Below are positions 44,783 to 53,937 of a stretch of DNA of 64,000 nt, piece by piece. Each line of letters begins with the position of its first letter. Positions within the stretch are counted from its first letter, which is position 1. The notes beneath the pieces are model-generated. The model did not search any database. It saw nothing but the letters and a program-made list of their open reading frames with translations, and was not told where the DNA came from. The translations under genes and the position numbers were made by a program. The stretch lies in assembly GCA_022841325.1 (NCBI GenBank), contig JALHRS010000017.1, positions 21,019 to 85,018 of the forward strand, read 5' to 3'. The stretch comes from Lysobacterales bacterium (GTDB lineage: Bacteria; Pseudomonadota; Gammaproteobacteria; Xanthomonadales; SZUA-5).

Positions 44783-45202
44783 ATGAGCTACCCCTGGATC
44801 AAGACCCTGCATATCCTCTTCGTCATCGCCTGGATGGCTGCGGTGTTCTACCTGCCGCGCATCCTCGTGAACGTCGCCGAGGTCGGTGATGCGGTCGCCA
44901 TCCGCGAGCGCCTGCTGCTGATGGGTCGCCGCCTGTACAAATTCGGACACATCATGTTTGCCTTCATGCTGCTGTTCGGCATGACCCTGTGGATGCACTT
45001 CAAGATCGCCGGTCCCTGGCTGCATGCCAAGTTGGTGTTGGTGGCCATCCTGTTTGCCTTTTTCATTCATAGCGGCCGCTATCTGAAGAAGGCCGCCGCC
45101 GGAGCCGCCCTGCCCAGCTCGGTGTTCTTTCGCTGGTACAACGAAATCGCCCTGGTGCTGGCCATTCCGATCATCTATCTGGCAGTCGCCAAGTCCTTCT
45201 GA
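44783..45202 (+). CDS. CopD/HemJ-like membrane protein
   Basis: MSYPWIKTLHILFVIAWMAAVFYLPRILVN; four TM segments. Confidence 0.85.
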   Translation: MSYPWIKTLHILFVIAWMAAVFYLPRILVNVAEVGDAVAIRERLLLMGRRLYKFGHIMFAFMLLFGMTLWMHFKIAGPWLHAKLVLVAILFAFFIHSGRYLKKAAAGAALPSSVFFRWYNEIALVLAIPIIYLAVAKSF

Positions 45203-45525
45203 TGAGACGCGAGCCCGCCCGAGGTCCGCACGATTCGGAGCATCTGCTCGGCTCGGCACTGCGCATGGACGCGGCCCATGTCGATCAGCTCTATGGCCTG
45301 GAACCGGTCTTCGAACCCGGCCAGGATGCGCGGCAGCGACCCCTGGATACACTGATCGAGATCCAGTGTCCGCACTGCTGGCAGAGCTATGAGACCAGCA
45401 CCGATCTCACGCTAGGCGTTCAGAGCTACATCGAGGATTGCCAGCACTGCTGCCACCCGATCGAGATCGAGGTCACTGTGATCGACGATGGCTGCGATGC
45501 AATGGTGGAAGCGCGGCGACCCTAG
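45202..45525 (+). CDS. CPXCG motif-containing cysteine-rich protein
   Basis: IEIQCPHCWQSYETSTDLTLGVQSYIEDCQHCCHPIEIEV. Confidence 0.88.
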   Translation: MRREPARGPHDSEHLLGSALRMDAAHVDQLYGLEPVFEPGQDARQRPLDTLIEIQCPHCWQSYETSTDLTLGVQSYIEDCQHCCHPIEIEVTVIDDGCDAMVEARRP

Positions 45526-45580
45526 CCATAGACACACGACACCTGCCGATCGCGTCGCACGCTGGCGGGCAAGAGCATCA

Positions 45581-45690
45581 ACGCTGAGAACGCAGAGAGC
45601 CGCTGAGAACGCCGAGAAGAGCAAACTGGATCTGGACAAGCTCCTCTCTGCGTTCTTTGCGCCCCTCTGCGTACTCCGCGTTCCGCTTCT
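45581..45690. repeat. AACGCAGAG-type inverted repeat element
   Basis: aacgctgagaacgcagagagccgctgagaacgccgagaag ... cctctctgcgttctttgcgcccctctgcgtactccgcgtt. Confidence 0.8.
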
Positions 45691-45740
45691 GCCAACAGTT
45701 CGCCGCGGTTCCCGATCCTGGCCAGTCACCGAGCACGGGC

Positions 45741-46994
45741 CTACACGCCCATCAGCACGTGCTCGCGCTCGACCTGGTCGAGGCGGATGCGATTGACGAA
45801 CAGCGAGAAGGACAGATAGCCCGCCAGGCCGTTGCTGCGGCGCATCCAGGGGGGCAGATATTTCGGCGGATCGATGAACCCTGATTGGACGAAGGGTTCC
45901 AGGCCCACCACGTCCTGCAGCGTCATCTTGCCGGCAAACAGGTGCTGGGCCAGTTCCAGCTTGCCCGAACGCAGTGCCCATCGGAAAAAGGTGTGCACCG
46001 ACAGCAAGCCGTGCAGATACACGGTGTCCTTGGTGAAGGCATGCCCGCCACTGGTGGGCGCTCCCCGGAACACGCGCATGGTTGAGGTGAAGCTTTCGGT
46101 TTCGGTCTGGCCCTGATCCAGGAAGAAGCGGAACACCTCGATGAAGTTGGCGCCATGCAAGGCCATGTGGATCGCCTGAATGCGCAGCGAGATGCGCTTC
46201 ATCCGGGTGATGTCGATCGAGCCGGTGACCAGTTCGGCGAACACCGCCAGCCCTTCCTGGGTGGCGGTGATCCGCGGCGAGTTCAGCCCCAGACTGCCGA
46301 GGTTGCTCTGGGCGCGGCCATTCAGAGAGGTCAGCGAATGGACGAAGGCCTCGTGCTCCAGCAGCTGCGAGAGGTCGTAGTCCGAAAAACAGGTGCCGGC
46401 GCGCAAACGGATGCGGGTCGGGCCGGCGGCGGCTTTCGCCACCAGATCCGGATCGATTTCAATGGCGATCCTGTCCTGGGTGAAGACCTCCGCCAGCCGA
46501 TGTTCCATCTCGTTCTTGAGGATATCGGCCGACAGACAGTATTCGGTTTCAGTGAGCGCGCTGTTGCCCATGACGTCATCGGCAACGCTGATGAAATGCT
46601 CGGCCGCCTGCAGATTGTTCACCGCCGAACCAGCAATCTGATCGCCTGGCCGACCGTAGAGATTGATCGAATATTCGGTCATCTGCGGCGTGCCCAGACG
46701 TTCCAGCAACAGCGTCGCCACCTGCCAGGAGATCACGGTGTTCTGCAGGTACTGGCCGATCGGATGATCCGGTTCGCACTGATCGAAGATCTCGGCCAGT
46801 CCGGCACGACGGTCGCTGTAGTCGAATTTCTTGTACTTGACCTCGGGCAGATAAGGATTGCCCGCTCGCCAGGCCGTCAGAAACTCCTCCTGGGCCCGTT
46901 TGGGCCAGCTCAGGGTGCTGAGCATCTTGATGTCCTTGACCAGCGACACCAGGCGCGCATCCAGCTCACGGTAGAGGATCAGATCCGCGTCCAT
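45741..46994 (-). CDS. DUF1704 / QEGLA-motif protein (MATCAP-like metallopeptidase family)
   Basis: LLEHEAFVHSLTSLNG (HExxxH) and ATQEGLAVFAELVTGS. Confidence 0.85.
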   Translation of the reverse strand: MDADLILYRELDARLVSLVKDIKMLSTLSWPKRAQEEFLTAWRAGNPYLPEVKYKKFDYSDRRAGLAEIFDQCEPDHPIGQYLQNTVISWQVATLLLERLGTPQMTEYSINLYGRPGDQIAGSAVNNLQAAEHFISVADDVMGNSALTETEYCLSADILKNEMEHRLAEVFTQDRIAIEIDPDLVAKAAAGPTRIRLRAGTCFSDYDLSQLLEHEAFVHSLTSLNGRAQSNLGSLGLNSPRITATQEGLAVFAELVTGSIDITRMKRISLRIQAIHMALHGANFIEVFRFFLDQGQTETESFTSTMRVFRGAPTSGGHAFTKDTVYLHGLLSVHTFFRWALRSGKLELAQHLFAGKMTLQDVVGLEPFVQSGFIDPPKYLPPWMRRSNGLAGYLSFSLFVNRIRLDQVEREHVLMGV

Positions 46995-47080
46995 CGAAGG
47001 TCTCTGCGCAGTGCCCGGGATGAGCCCATCATCGCGCAAATTCCGGCTGCCGCGCTGCGGCTTACAAGACTTGACCTTCG

Positions 47081-47157
47081 GGGAGGGACGCGCGCCTGCG
47101 CGGCCGCTCTTGATCTGCGGACAAGCCAAAGCGGCGCCGCGGCGCGGCGCCCTCCAC
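47081..47157. repeat. GGAGGGCGCCGCG-type inverted repeat
   Basis: gggagggacgcgcgcctgcgcggccgctcttgatctgcgg...agcggcgccgcggcgcggcgccctcc. Confidence 0.75.
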
Positions 47158-47242
47158 AGCAAAGGCTCGAAGCACACGAAACGCTGTTCATCGAGAAGCA
47201 CCTGTTGCGGCCCGACACTGCCCTCGAGCCTTGACCGCCTGG

Positions 47243-47340
47243 CGTCATTGCGACCCCGGACTTGATCCGGGGGAAGCAATCCAGAAACACAGCCGCAGAA
47301 ACACTGGATTGCTTCGTCGCTGCGCTCCTCGCAATGACGT
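47243..47340. repeat. GTCATTGCGA...GAAGCAATCC inverted repeat
   Basis: cgtcattgcgaccccggacttgatccgggggaagcaatccag ... ctggattgcttcgtcgctgcgctcctcgcaatgacg. Confidence 0.9.
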
Positions 47341-47396
47341 ATCAACAACTGACAATCTGGGTTCCTGGCGAGCGAGCGCGTCAGCCCGGTCGAGCT

Positions 47397-47429
47397 GTCA
47401 GGTAGACCCATCGGGTCAACGTGACCTAC
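47397..47429. repeat. GTCACGTAGRCC-type palindromic repeat
   Basis: gtcaggtagacccatcgggtcaacgtgacctac. Confidence 0.7.
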
Positions 47430-47438
47430 CTCCAGCAC

Positions 47439-48638
47439 CTACGCCGGCATCGGCGCGTGATGCGGCTTCTTCAGCGCATTGATGGCCTCGCTGATGCCAC
47501 CGAGCGTCAGCGGGAACATGCGTTCGCCGAATACTCGCGAGATATGGGTGATCGTAGGCGTGTAACTCCAGTACTCGCGCTCGGTGGGATTGAGCCACAC
47601 CGAGCGCGGCCAGGTGGCCAGCACCCGCTGCAGCCAGACCAGGCCCGATTCCTCGTTCCAGCCTTCGATCGAGCCACCGGGCTCCAGCAGTTCCAATGGA
47701 CTCATGCTGGCGTCACCGACGAAGATCACCCGGTAGTCGGCGGAGTATTTGTGCAGCAGCTCGGTGGTCGGGGTGCTCTCCTGCCAGCGTCGGTGATTGT
47801 CCTTCCACACCCGGTCGTACAGGCAGTTGTGGAAATAGAAGTGCTCGAAATGCTTGAACTCGGCCTTGGCCGCCGAGAACAGCTCCTCGCAGACGCGGAT
47901 GTGCTCGTCCATCGAGCCGCCGATGTCGATGAACAGCAGCAGCTTGAGGGCATTGTGGCGCTCGGGGCGCATCTTCAAATCGAGCCAGCCGGCGTTCCTG
48001 GCCGTGGCACTGATGGTGCCATCCAGATCGAGTTCCTCAGCCGCGCCCTCGCGCGCGAACTTGCGCAAGCGCCGCAGCGCGATCTGGAAATTGCGCCTGC
48101 CCAGTTCGACTTCATCGTCCAGATTGCGGTACTCGCGCTTCTCCCAGACCTTGGCCGCCCGACCCTGCTGGGACTTGCCGCCAATGCGCACGCCCTCGGG
48201 ATGGAAGCCGCCATGGCCGAAGGGTGAGGTGCCGCCCGTGCCTATCCAGCGATTGCCGCCGCTGTGGCGCTCCTTCTGCTCCTCCATGCGCTTGCGCAAC
48301 TCGTCCATCAGCTTTTCCAGCGAACCGAAGGCCTCCAGCCTGGCCTTCTCTTCGTCACTCAACTCCCGTCCGAAGGCCTCGCGCAGCCAGTCGGCCGGAA
48401 TCTCCTTGAGCCAGTCCGGCACCTTGTCGGCGGCGCCCTCGAAAAAAGCCTGGAAAGCGCGGTCGTAGCGATCGTACAGACCCTCGTCCTTGATCAGCGC
48501 CGAGCGGGCCAGCACGTGAAAATCGTCGACCGACAGCTGCGCATGACCCTGCTTCAGCGCCTGCAACAGCACCAGAAATTCGCCCAGACCGATCTTGAGG
48601 CCGAAGGCACGCAGGGTGAGGAGGAAGCGGATGAGCAT
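47439..48638 (-). CDS. vWA-domain (CoxE-like) protein
   Basis: LLLFIDIGGSMDEHIRVCEELFSAAKAEFKHFEHFYFHNCLYDRVW. Confidence 0.88.
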   Translation of the reverse strand: MLIRFLLTLRAFGLKIGLGEFLVLLQALKQGHAQLSVDDFHVLARSALIKDEGLYDRYDRAFQAFFEGAADKVPDWLKEIPADWLREAFGRELSDEEKARLEAFGSLEKLMDELRKRMEEQKERHSGGNRWIGTGGTSPFGHGGFHPEGVRIGGKSQQGRAAKVWEKREYRNLDDEVELGRRNFQIALRRLRKFAREGAAEELDLDGTISATARNAGWLDLKMRPERHNALKLLLFIDIGGSMDEHIRVCEELFSAAKAEFKHFEHFYFHNCLYDRVWKDNHRRWQESTPTTELLHKYSADYRVIFVGDASMSPLELLEPGGSIEGWNEESGLVWLQRVLATWPRSVWLNPTEREYWSYTPTITHISRVFGERMFPLTLGGISEAINALKKPHHAPMPA

Positions 48639-48641
48639 TCT

Positions 48642-49122
48642 GGTTGTCGGTTGTCGGTTGTCGGTTGCTGGGTGTTGGTTGCCGGTTGTCGGTTGTCGGT
48701 TGCTGGTTGCTGGCTGTTGGAAAAGGAGATTTCACGCGAAGACGCGGAGGCCGCGGAGTAGCGCCAAGCGTAGGTCATGTTGCCCGCGTAGCGGGCTACG
48801 TGACATCAATGCCCACAGAATCATGTTGCCCTCAATTGGCACCAGGGGCAACGGTTGGACCCGTGCGTCACGTAGGCCCTTCGGGCCAACGTGACCTACG
48901 AAATAGCTGCTCTACTCCGCGCCCTCCGCGCCTCCGCGTGAGCCAGCTCCTGCACTTTCCGACAACCGACAACCGACATCCGTGCGTCACGTAGGCCCTT
49001 CGGGCCAACGTGACCTACGAAATAGCTGCTCTTCTCCGCGCCCTCCGCGCCTCCGCGTGAGCCAGCTCCTGCACTTTCCGACAACCGGCAACCGGCAACC
49101 GACAACCGACAACCAACAACCA
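48642..49122. repeat. Compound heptamer inverted repeat (GGTTGTC word) with internal 119-bp tandem duplication
   Basis: 11 x 7-mer at 48642-48718; CCGACAA-type 7-mers at 48957-48980 and 49078-49122; 119-bp unit at 48862-48980 repeated from 48981. Confidence 0.95.
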
Positions 49123-49126
49123 GCTC

Positions 49127-52100
49127 CTACGCCGCCTTGCGCAACCCCGGCTGCCGCCACTGCGCCAGCAACTCGGTCCACCGGGCCTGGGCCTTGACGA
49201 TGCTGGCTTCCTTGATGTGGCCGTAGCCGCGGATGTGCTCGGGGACTTCGGCGATCTCGACGGCCAGATCCAGGTTCTCCGGATTGAGCGCGTTGAGCAG
49301 TTCGGTGATGCGTTTGCTGTAGTCCTCGATCAGCTGGCGCTCTGCCTGGCGCTCGGCGGTCTTGCTGAATACATCCCACCAGGCGCCGCGGTGTTTGCGC
49401 AGGCGCGCCAGCACGGCGAAGGCCTTGAACACCCACGGTCCGAATTCGGACTTCTTGAGGTGCCCGGTGACCGGGTCCTTCTTCGCGAACAGCGGCGGCG
49501 CCAGATTGAACTTCACCGTGTAGTCGCCATCGAAATTCTGTTCCAGCCTCTGGCGGAACTCACCGGAGGAATACAACCGCGCCACCTCGAATTCGTCCTT
49601 GTAGGCCATCAGTTTGCTCAAGTATCTGGCCACGCTGGCGGTCAGTCGGGTGCTGCCCGGCACCTTCTGCGCCTCGGCGCTGCGCACCTGTTCGACCAGG
49701 CCACGATAACGACCGGCGTAGGCGGCATCCTGCCAGTCGCTCAGGTATGCCACTCGACGGGCAATCAACTCGTCCAGCGTATCGGCCACACCGGCATCAC
49801 TCCAGGCAATGGCGTCGCTGACCGTGACGGTCTTGATCGGCAGCAGTTTCGGACGGTTGAGACCGGCCGCTTCCTGCACCGCGGCCGGATCATGAGCCGC
49901 CAGGCGGCCCCAGGCGAAGGCCTTCTTGTTCATCTCGATGGCCGCAGCATTGAGTTCGATGGCGCGCATCAGGGCATCCAGGCTGACTGGCACCAGACCC
50001 TTCTGCCAGGCGTAACCCAGCACGAACAGATTGGTGGCAATGGAATCGCCGAGCAGATGGGTGGCGATGGTGGTCGCGTCGAGCACGTCCAGATGCTGGT
50101 GACCGAGCGCCAGGCCGATGGCGTCCAGCATTTTCTTCAACGGAAACTGCAGGTCCGGATCGCGGGTGAAGCTGCCCGGATAGCTCTGGTACTGATTGAT
50201 CACCGCGTGCGTGCGCGATTCACGGATCTTGCTCAGCGCCCAGTAGTCGTTGACCACGACCACATCGCAGCCGATGACCAGATCCGCCTCACCGGCGGCG
50301 ATGCGCACGGCGTGAATCTCACCGGGCTCGCGGGCGATACGCACGTGGCAGGTGACCGCGCCACCCTTCTGCGCCAGACCGGTCTGATCCAGCACCGAGA
50401 CGCCCTTGCCTTCCAGATGCGCGGCCATGCCGAGCAGCGCACCGATGGTGACCACGCCGGTGCCACCGACGCCGGTGATCAGCACATTCCAGGGCTGGGC
50501 CAGATCGCCCTTGATGACCGGTAGCGGCAGGCGCTCGAAACCCGGATCGATGGCCGAGGCCTTGCGCTTCTTCAAGCCACCGCCATGCACGGTGACGAAG
50601 CTGGGGCAGAAGCCCTTCACGCAGGAGAAATCCTTGTTGCAGGAATTCTGGTCGATGGCGCGCTTGCGCCCGAACTCGGTTTCCACCGGCAGGATCGACA
50701 CGCAGTTCGACTGCTCGCCGCAATCGCCGCAGCCCTCGCACACGGCCTGGTTGATAAAGGTGCGCTTGGGCGGATCGACCATCAGCTTGCGCTTGCGCCG
50801 GCGGCGCTTCTCGGCCGCGCAGGTCTGCTCGTAGATGAGCACGGTGACGCCTTTCTCCTCGCGCAGCTCACGTTGCACGCGGTCCAGCTCATCGCGATCG
50901 GCCAGATGCACGCCGTGCGAACTCAATACCGAGTTACCGCGGTATTTGTCGGGATCGTCCGACAGCAGCCAGATCTTCTGGACACCCTCGGCGTGCACCT
51001 GACGGATCAGATCGTCCACCGACAGCGTGCCGTCCACCGGTTGGCCGCCGGTCATGGCCACGGCATCGTTGTAGAGAATCTTGAAGGTGATGTTGACCTT
51101 GGCGGCCACGCAGGAACGAATCGCCAGCGAACCCGAGTGGAAATAGGTGCCGTCGCCGAGATTCTGGAAGATGTGGTCGGTGTCGGTGAATGGCGACTGG
51201 CCGATCCAGGGCACACCTTCGCCGCCCATCTGGGTGAAGGTCTCGGTGCGCCTATCCATCCACGTGACCATGTAATGGCAGCCGATGCCGGCGGCGGCGC
51301 GCGAGCCTTCCGGCACCACGGTGGAGGTGTTGTGCGGACAGCCGGAGCAATAGTGCGCCGGACGGGCGAAGTTGGCGCGCGGCAGCGCCAGTTCGGTTTC
51401 CTTGTCCTCGATCCAGCGCAACCGCTGCTGGATACGCTCGCTGGTGAAGAAGCGATTCAGACGCGCAGCGATGACCAGGGCAATGGTCGGCGGCGTCAGC
51501 TCACCGGTGGAGGGCAGCACCCAGTTGCCGGCTTCATCGTACTTGCCGACGATCGACGGACGGGTGGCTTCGGCCCAGTTGTACATATGCTCTTTCAGCT
51601 GCGCTTCGAGGAAGGAGCGCTTTTCCTCGACCACGATGATGTCGTCCAGACCGTGGGCAAAGGCGCGCAGGCCATCGGGCTCGATCGGCCAGGTCATGCC
51701 GACCTTGTAGACACGAATGCCGATGTCTCTGCAGGCCTCGCGATCGAGGCCCAGATATTCCAGCGCCTGCAGCACGTCGAGGTAACTCTTGCCGGTGGTG
51801 ATGATGCCGAGGCGCGCCCGCGGTGAATCGAAGACCACGCGATCGATGCCATTGGCCTTGGCGAAGGCCACCGCCGCATGCATGGCGTACTGATGCAGGC
51901 GCAGTTCCTGGTTCATCGGCGGATCCGGCCAGCGGATGTTCAAGCCGCCGGTGGGCATGACGAAATCGGTGGGGATGACGATGTCGAGCTGGTGCGGATC
52001 GACGTTGACCGAGGCCGAGGACTCGACGGTTTCGGCGATGGTCTTGAAGCCGACCCAGCGTCCGCTGAAACGGCTCATGGCCCAGCCGAGCATGCCCATG

Positions 52101-52669
52101 TCGAGAATGTCCTGAACCCCGGCCGGATTCAGGATCGGCATCATGGCCGAGATGAACTCGTGTTCGGACTGATGCGGCAGCGTCGACGAGCGGCAGGCGT
52201 GATCGTCGCCCGCGAGCACCAGCACTCCACCATGCTTGCTGGTGCCGGCGGCATTGGCGTGCTTGAGCACGTCGCCGCTGCGATCCACACCCGGGCCCTT
52301 GCCGTACCACATGCCGAACACGCCGTCGAACTTCGCACCGGGAAACAGGTTGACCTGCTGGCTGCCCCAGACCGCAGTCGCGGCCAGATCCTCGTTCAGG
52401 CCGGCGGCGAATTCGATATTGGCGGCCTTGAGGTGCTTGCGGGCGCTCCACAGGGCCTGGTCCAGACCACCCAGCGGCGAACCGCGATAGCCGGACACGA
52501 AACCAGCGGTGTTCAGACCCAGGGCCCGATCGCGCATCTGCTGCATCAGCGGCAGGCGCACCAGCGCCTGCACACCGGACAGATAGATACGGCCCTGCTC
52601 ACGGGTGTACTTGTGATCGAGCGAATAGTCGCGATCGATGGTCACCATCGGTGCCGTGGTGGTGGTCAT
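49127..52669 (-). CDS. Indolepyruvate ferredoxin oxidoreductase family protein (fused subunits)
   Basis: 1180 aa; TAGFVSGYRGSPLGGLDQALW; HYCSGCPHNTSTVVPEGSRAAAGIGCH; CEGCGDCGEQSNC; VLITGVGGTGVVTIGALLGMAAH. Confidence 0.95.
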   Translation of the reverse strand: MTTTTAPMVTIDRDYSLDHKYTREQGRIYLSGVQALVRLPLMQQMRDRALGLNTAGFVSGYRGSPLGGLDQALWSARKHLKAANIEFAAGLNEDLAATAVWGSQQVNLFPGAKFDGVFGMWYGKGPGVDRSGDVLKHANAAGTSKHGGVLVLAGDDHACRSSTLPHQSEHEFISAMMPILNPAGVQDILDMGMLGWAMSRFSGRWVGFKTIAETVESSASVNVDPHQLDIVIPTDFVMPTGGLNIRWPDPPMNQELRLHQYAMHAAVAFAKANGIDRVVFDSPRARLGIITTGKSYLDVLQALEYLGLDREACRDIGIRVYKVGMTWPIEPDGLRAFAHGLDDIIVVEEKRSFLEAQLKEHMYNWAEATRPSIVGKYDEAGNWVLPSTGELTPPTIALVIAARLNRFFTSERIQQRLRWIEDKETELALPRANFARPAHYCSGCPHNTSTVVPEGSRAAAGIGCHYMVTWMDRRTETFTQMGGEGVPWIGQSPFTDTDHIFQNLGDGTYFHSGSLAIRSCVAAKVNITFKILYNDAVAMTGGQPVDGTLSVDDLIRQVHAEGVQKIWLLSDDPDKYRGNSVLSSHGVHLADRDELDRVQRELREEKGVTVLIYEQTCAAEKRRRRKRKLMVDPPKRTFINQAVCEGCGDCGEQSNCVSILPVETEFGRKRAIDQNSCNKDFSCVKGFCPSFVTVHGGGLKKRKASAIDPGFERLPLPVIKGDLAQPWNVLITGVGGTGVVTIGALLGMAAHLEGKGVSVLDQTGLAQKGGAVTCHVRIAREPGEIHAVRIAAGEADLVIGCDVVVVNDYWALSKIRESRTHAVINQYQSYPGSFTRDPDLQFPLKKMLDAIGLALGHQHLDVLDATTIATHLLGDSIATNLFVLGYAWQKGLVPVSLDALMRAIELNAAAIEMNKKAFAWGRLAAHDPAAVQEAAGLNRPKLLPIKTVTVSDAIAWSDAGVADTLDELIARRVAYLSDWQDAAYAGRYRGLVEQVRSAEAQKVPGSTRLTASVARYLSKLMAYKDEFEVARLYSSGEFRQRLEQNFDGDYTVKFNLAPPLFAKKDPVTGHLKKSEFGPWVFKAFAVLARLRKHRGAWWDVFSKTAERQAERQLIEDYSKRITELLNALNPENLDLAVEIAEVPEHIRGYGHIKEASIVKAQARWTELLAQWRQPGLRKAA

Positions 52670-52680
52670 GGCGCAATCCT

Positions 52681-53115
52681 TCAGGAATCAGTGATGACGG
52701 TGAGGCCGGCGCGGGTGGCGGCTGCGGCCAGTTCGGGATCCAGCGTGGCCAGCGGCAAACGCGTGCGGATGGCCAGATCCAGATAGACAAAATCGTAGGG
52801 CGTGAGCAGATGCCGCAGCGCGCCGCGCACCAGATCGGCAGTGTTCAGCGACAGCGTTTCGTAGCGGATCGGCAGGCGGTCGAAGTCATCGAGCAGCCGG
52901 TCGAGCAGCTTGCTGTCGGTATGGCGACGGCGGAAGGCGCGGGTCAGCACACTGGCGAATTCGGCCTTCAGCAGCATCGGCGCCGACAGCTTCAGCTCGG
53001 ACAAGGCACCGAGCACGCGCTCGGCCACCGGACTGCGTTCGTCGGGCAGAAACCAGGCGGCGACGATGGAGCTGTCGATGATCAGCTCGGCGGGGATGGT
53101 GGCGGGCTGGGTCAT
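52681..53115 (-). CDS. PIN-domain (VapC-like) toxin
   Basis: LIIDSSIVAAWFLPDE; LKAEFASVLTRA; YDFVYLDLAIRTRLPLATLDPELAAAA. Confidence 0.88.
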   Translation of the reverse strand: MTQPATIPAELIIDSSIVAAWFLPDERSPVAERVLGALSELKLSAPMLLKAEFASVLTRAFRRRHTDSKLLDRLLDDFDRLPIRYETLSLNTADLVRGALRHLLTPYDFVYLDLAIRTRLPLATLDPELAAAATRAGLTVITDS

Positions 53116-53120
53116 GGCGC

Positions 53121-53427
53121 GGGGCACGGGGCTGGAGAAACGGGGCACGGGACACGGGGCAGGGGGCACGGGAGAAACTCGGGCACCGATGTCTTTGTGG
53201 AGGGCGCCGCGCCTGCGGCGCCGCTGTTTTCCGTTGTTGCCTGGTAGCAAGAGCGGCCGCGCAGGCGCGCGGCCCTCCTCAAGTTTGCAAGCCCCGGTGC
53301 TCTTCCCGTGCCCCGTGCCCCGTTCCCCTGCTCGAATGGCGCAGGCGCGCGGCCCTCCTCAAGTTTGCAAGCCCCGGCGCTCTTCCCGTGCCCCCTGCCC
53401 CCTGCCCCGTGTCCCGTGCCCCGCCCC
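53121..53427. repeat. Heptamer inverted repeat (GGGGCAC word) between PIN toxin and antitoxin genes, with internal 80-bp duplication
   Basis: Seven 7-mers 53121-53169; four at 53306-53333; six at 53386-53427; gcaggcgcgcggccctcctcaagtttgcaagccccgg at 53261 and 53341. Confidence 0.95.
53198..53280. repeat. GGAGGGCGCCGCG-type inverted repeat nested in the heptamer element
   Basis: tggagggcgccgcgcctgcggcgccgctgtttt ... aagagcggccgcgcaggcgcgcggccctcc. Confidence 0.8.
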
Positions 53428-53428
53428 A

Positions 53429-53677
53429 TCACCGCGAGCCCTCCGACTTCCAGGCGACGATGTCGGCAATCGAAATACCGGTCTGTCCCAGTTGCTCGCG
53501 GGTCAGACGGATGTCATCGACCAGATTGCCGCTGCGGGCACCGTCGCTCGCGTTCATGCCGACCAGCCGCGCGACCGGCTGGCCACGGCGGGTGATGACG
53601 ATCTCCTCGCCGCGCTCGACCGCGTCAAGCAATTCGGAGAGTTTGGTCTTGGCCTCGAAGGCACCGACGGTAGGCAT
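53429..53677 (-). CDS. Phd/YefM-family antitoxin
   Basis: MPTVGAFEAKTKLSELLDAVERGEEIVITRRGQPVARLV. Confidence 0.92.
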   Translation of the reverse strand: MPTVGAFEAKTKLSELLDAVERGEEIVITRRGQPVARLVGMNASDGARSGNLVDDIRLTREQLGQTGISIADIVAWKSEGSR

Positions 53678-53790
53678 GGCTCAACCAACTGGTCAACTAG
53701 TTGGCGAAGAATAGCAGGAGGCGGGGCCGATTGCAGGACGGTCGCACCGCGGCGGCGAAGATCGGGAACCGTGGCGTGCTGATGCCAGAA

Positions 53791-53904
53791 GCGCAACGCA
53801 GAGGGCGCAGAGAGACGCAGAGAACACAGAGAAAGGCAGAGCGGTCATTGAATAAAGCTTTTCTCTGCGTTCTCCGCGTCCCTCAGCGTTCTCCGCGTTG
53901 ACGC
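53791..53904. repeat. AACGCAGAG-type inverted repeat element
   Basis: aacgcagagggcgcagagagacgcagagaacacagag...agcggtcattgaataaagcttttctctgcgttctccgcgtccctcagcgttctccgcgtt. Confidence 0.85.
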
Positions 53905-53937
53905 TCTTGGCGGCCGCCAGTCAGGGCAGCGCCGGCC

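Noticed and set aside
48642-49122. Possible CRISPR array
   Set aside because: Units are contiguous 7-mers without spacers, and the larger duplication is 119 bp; no cas genes.
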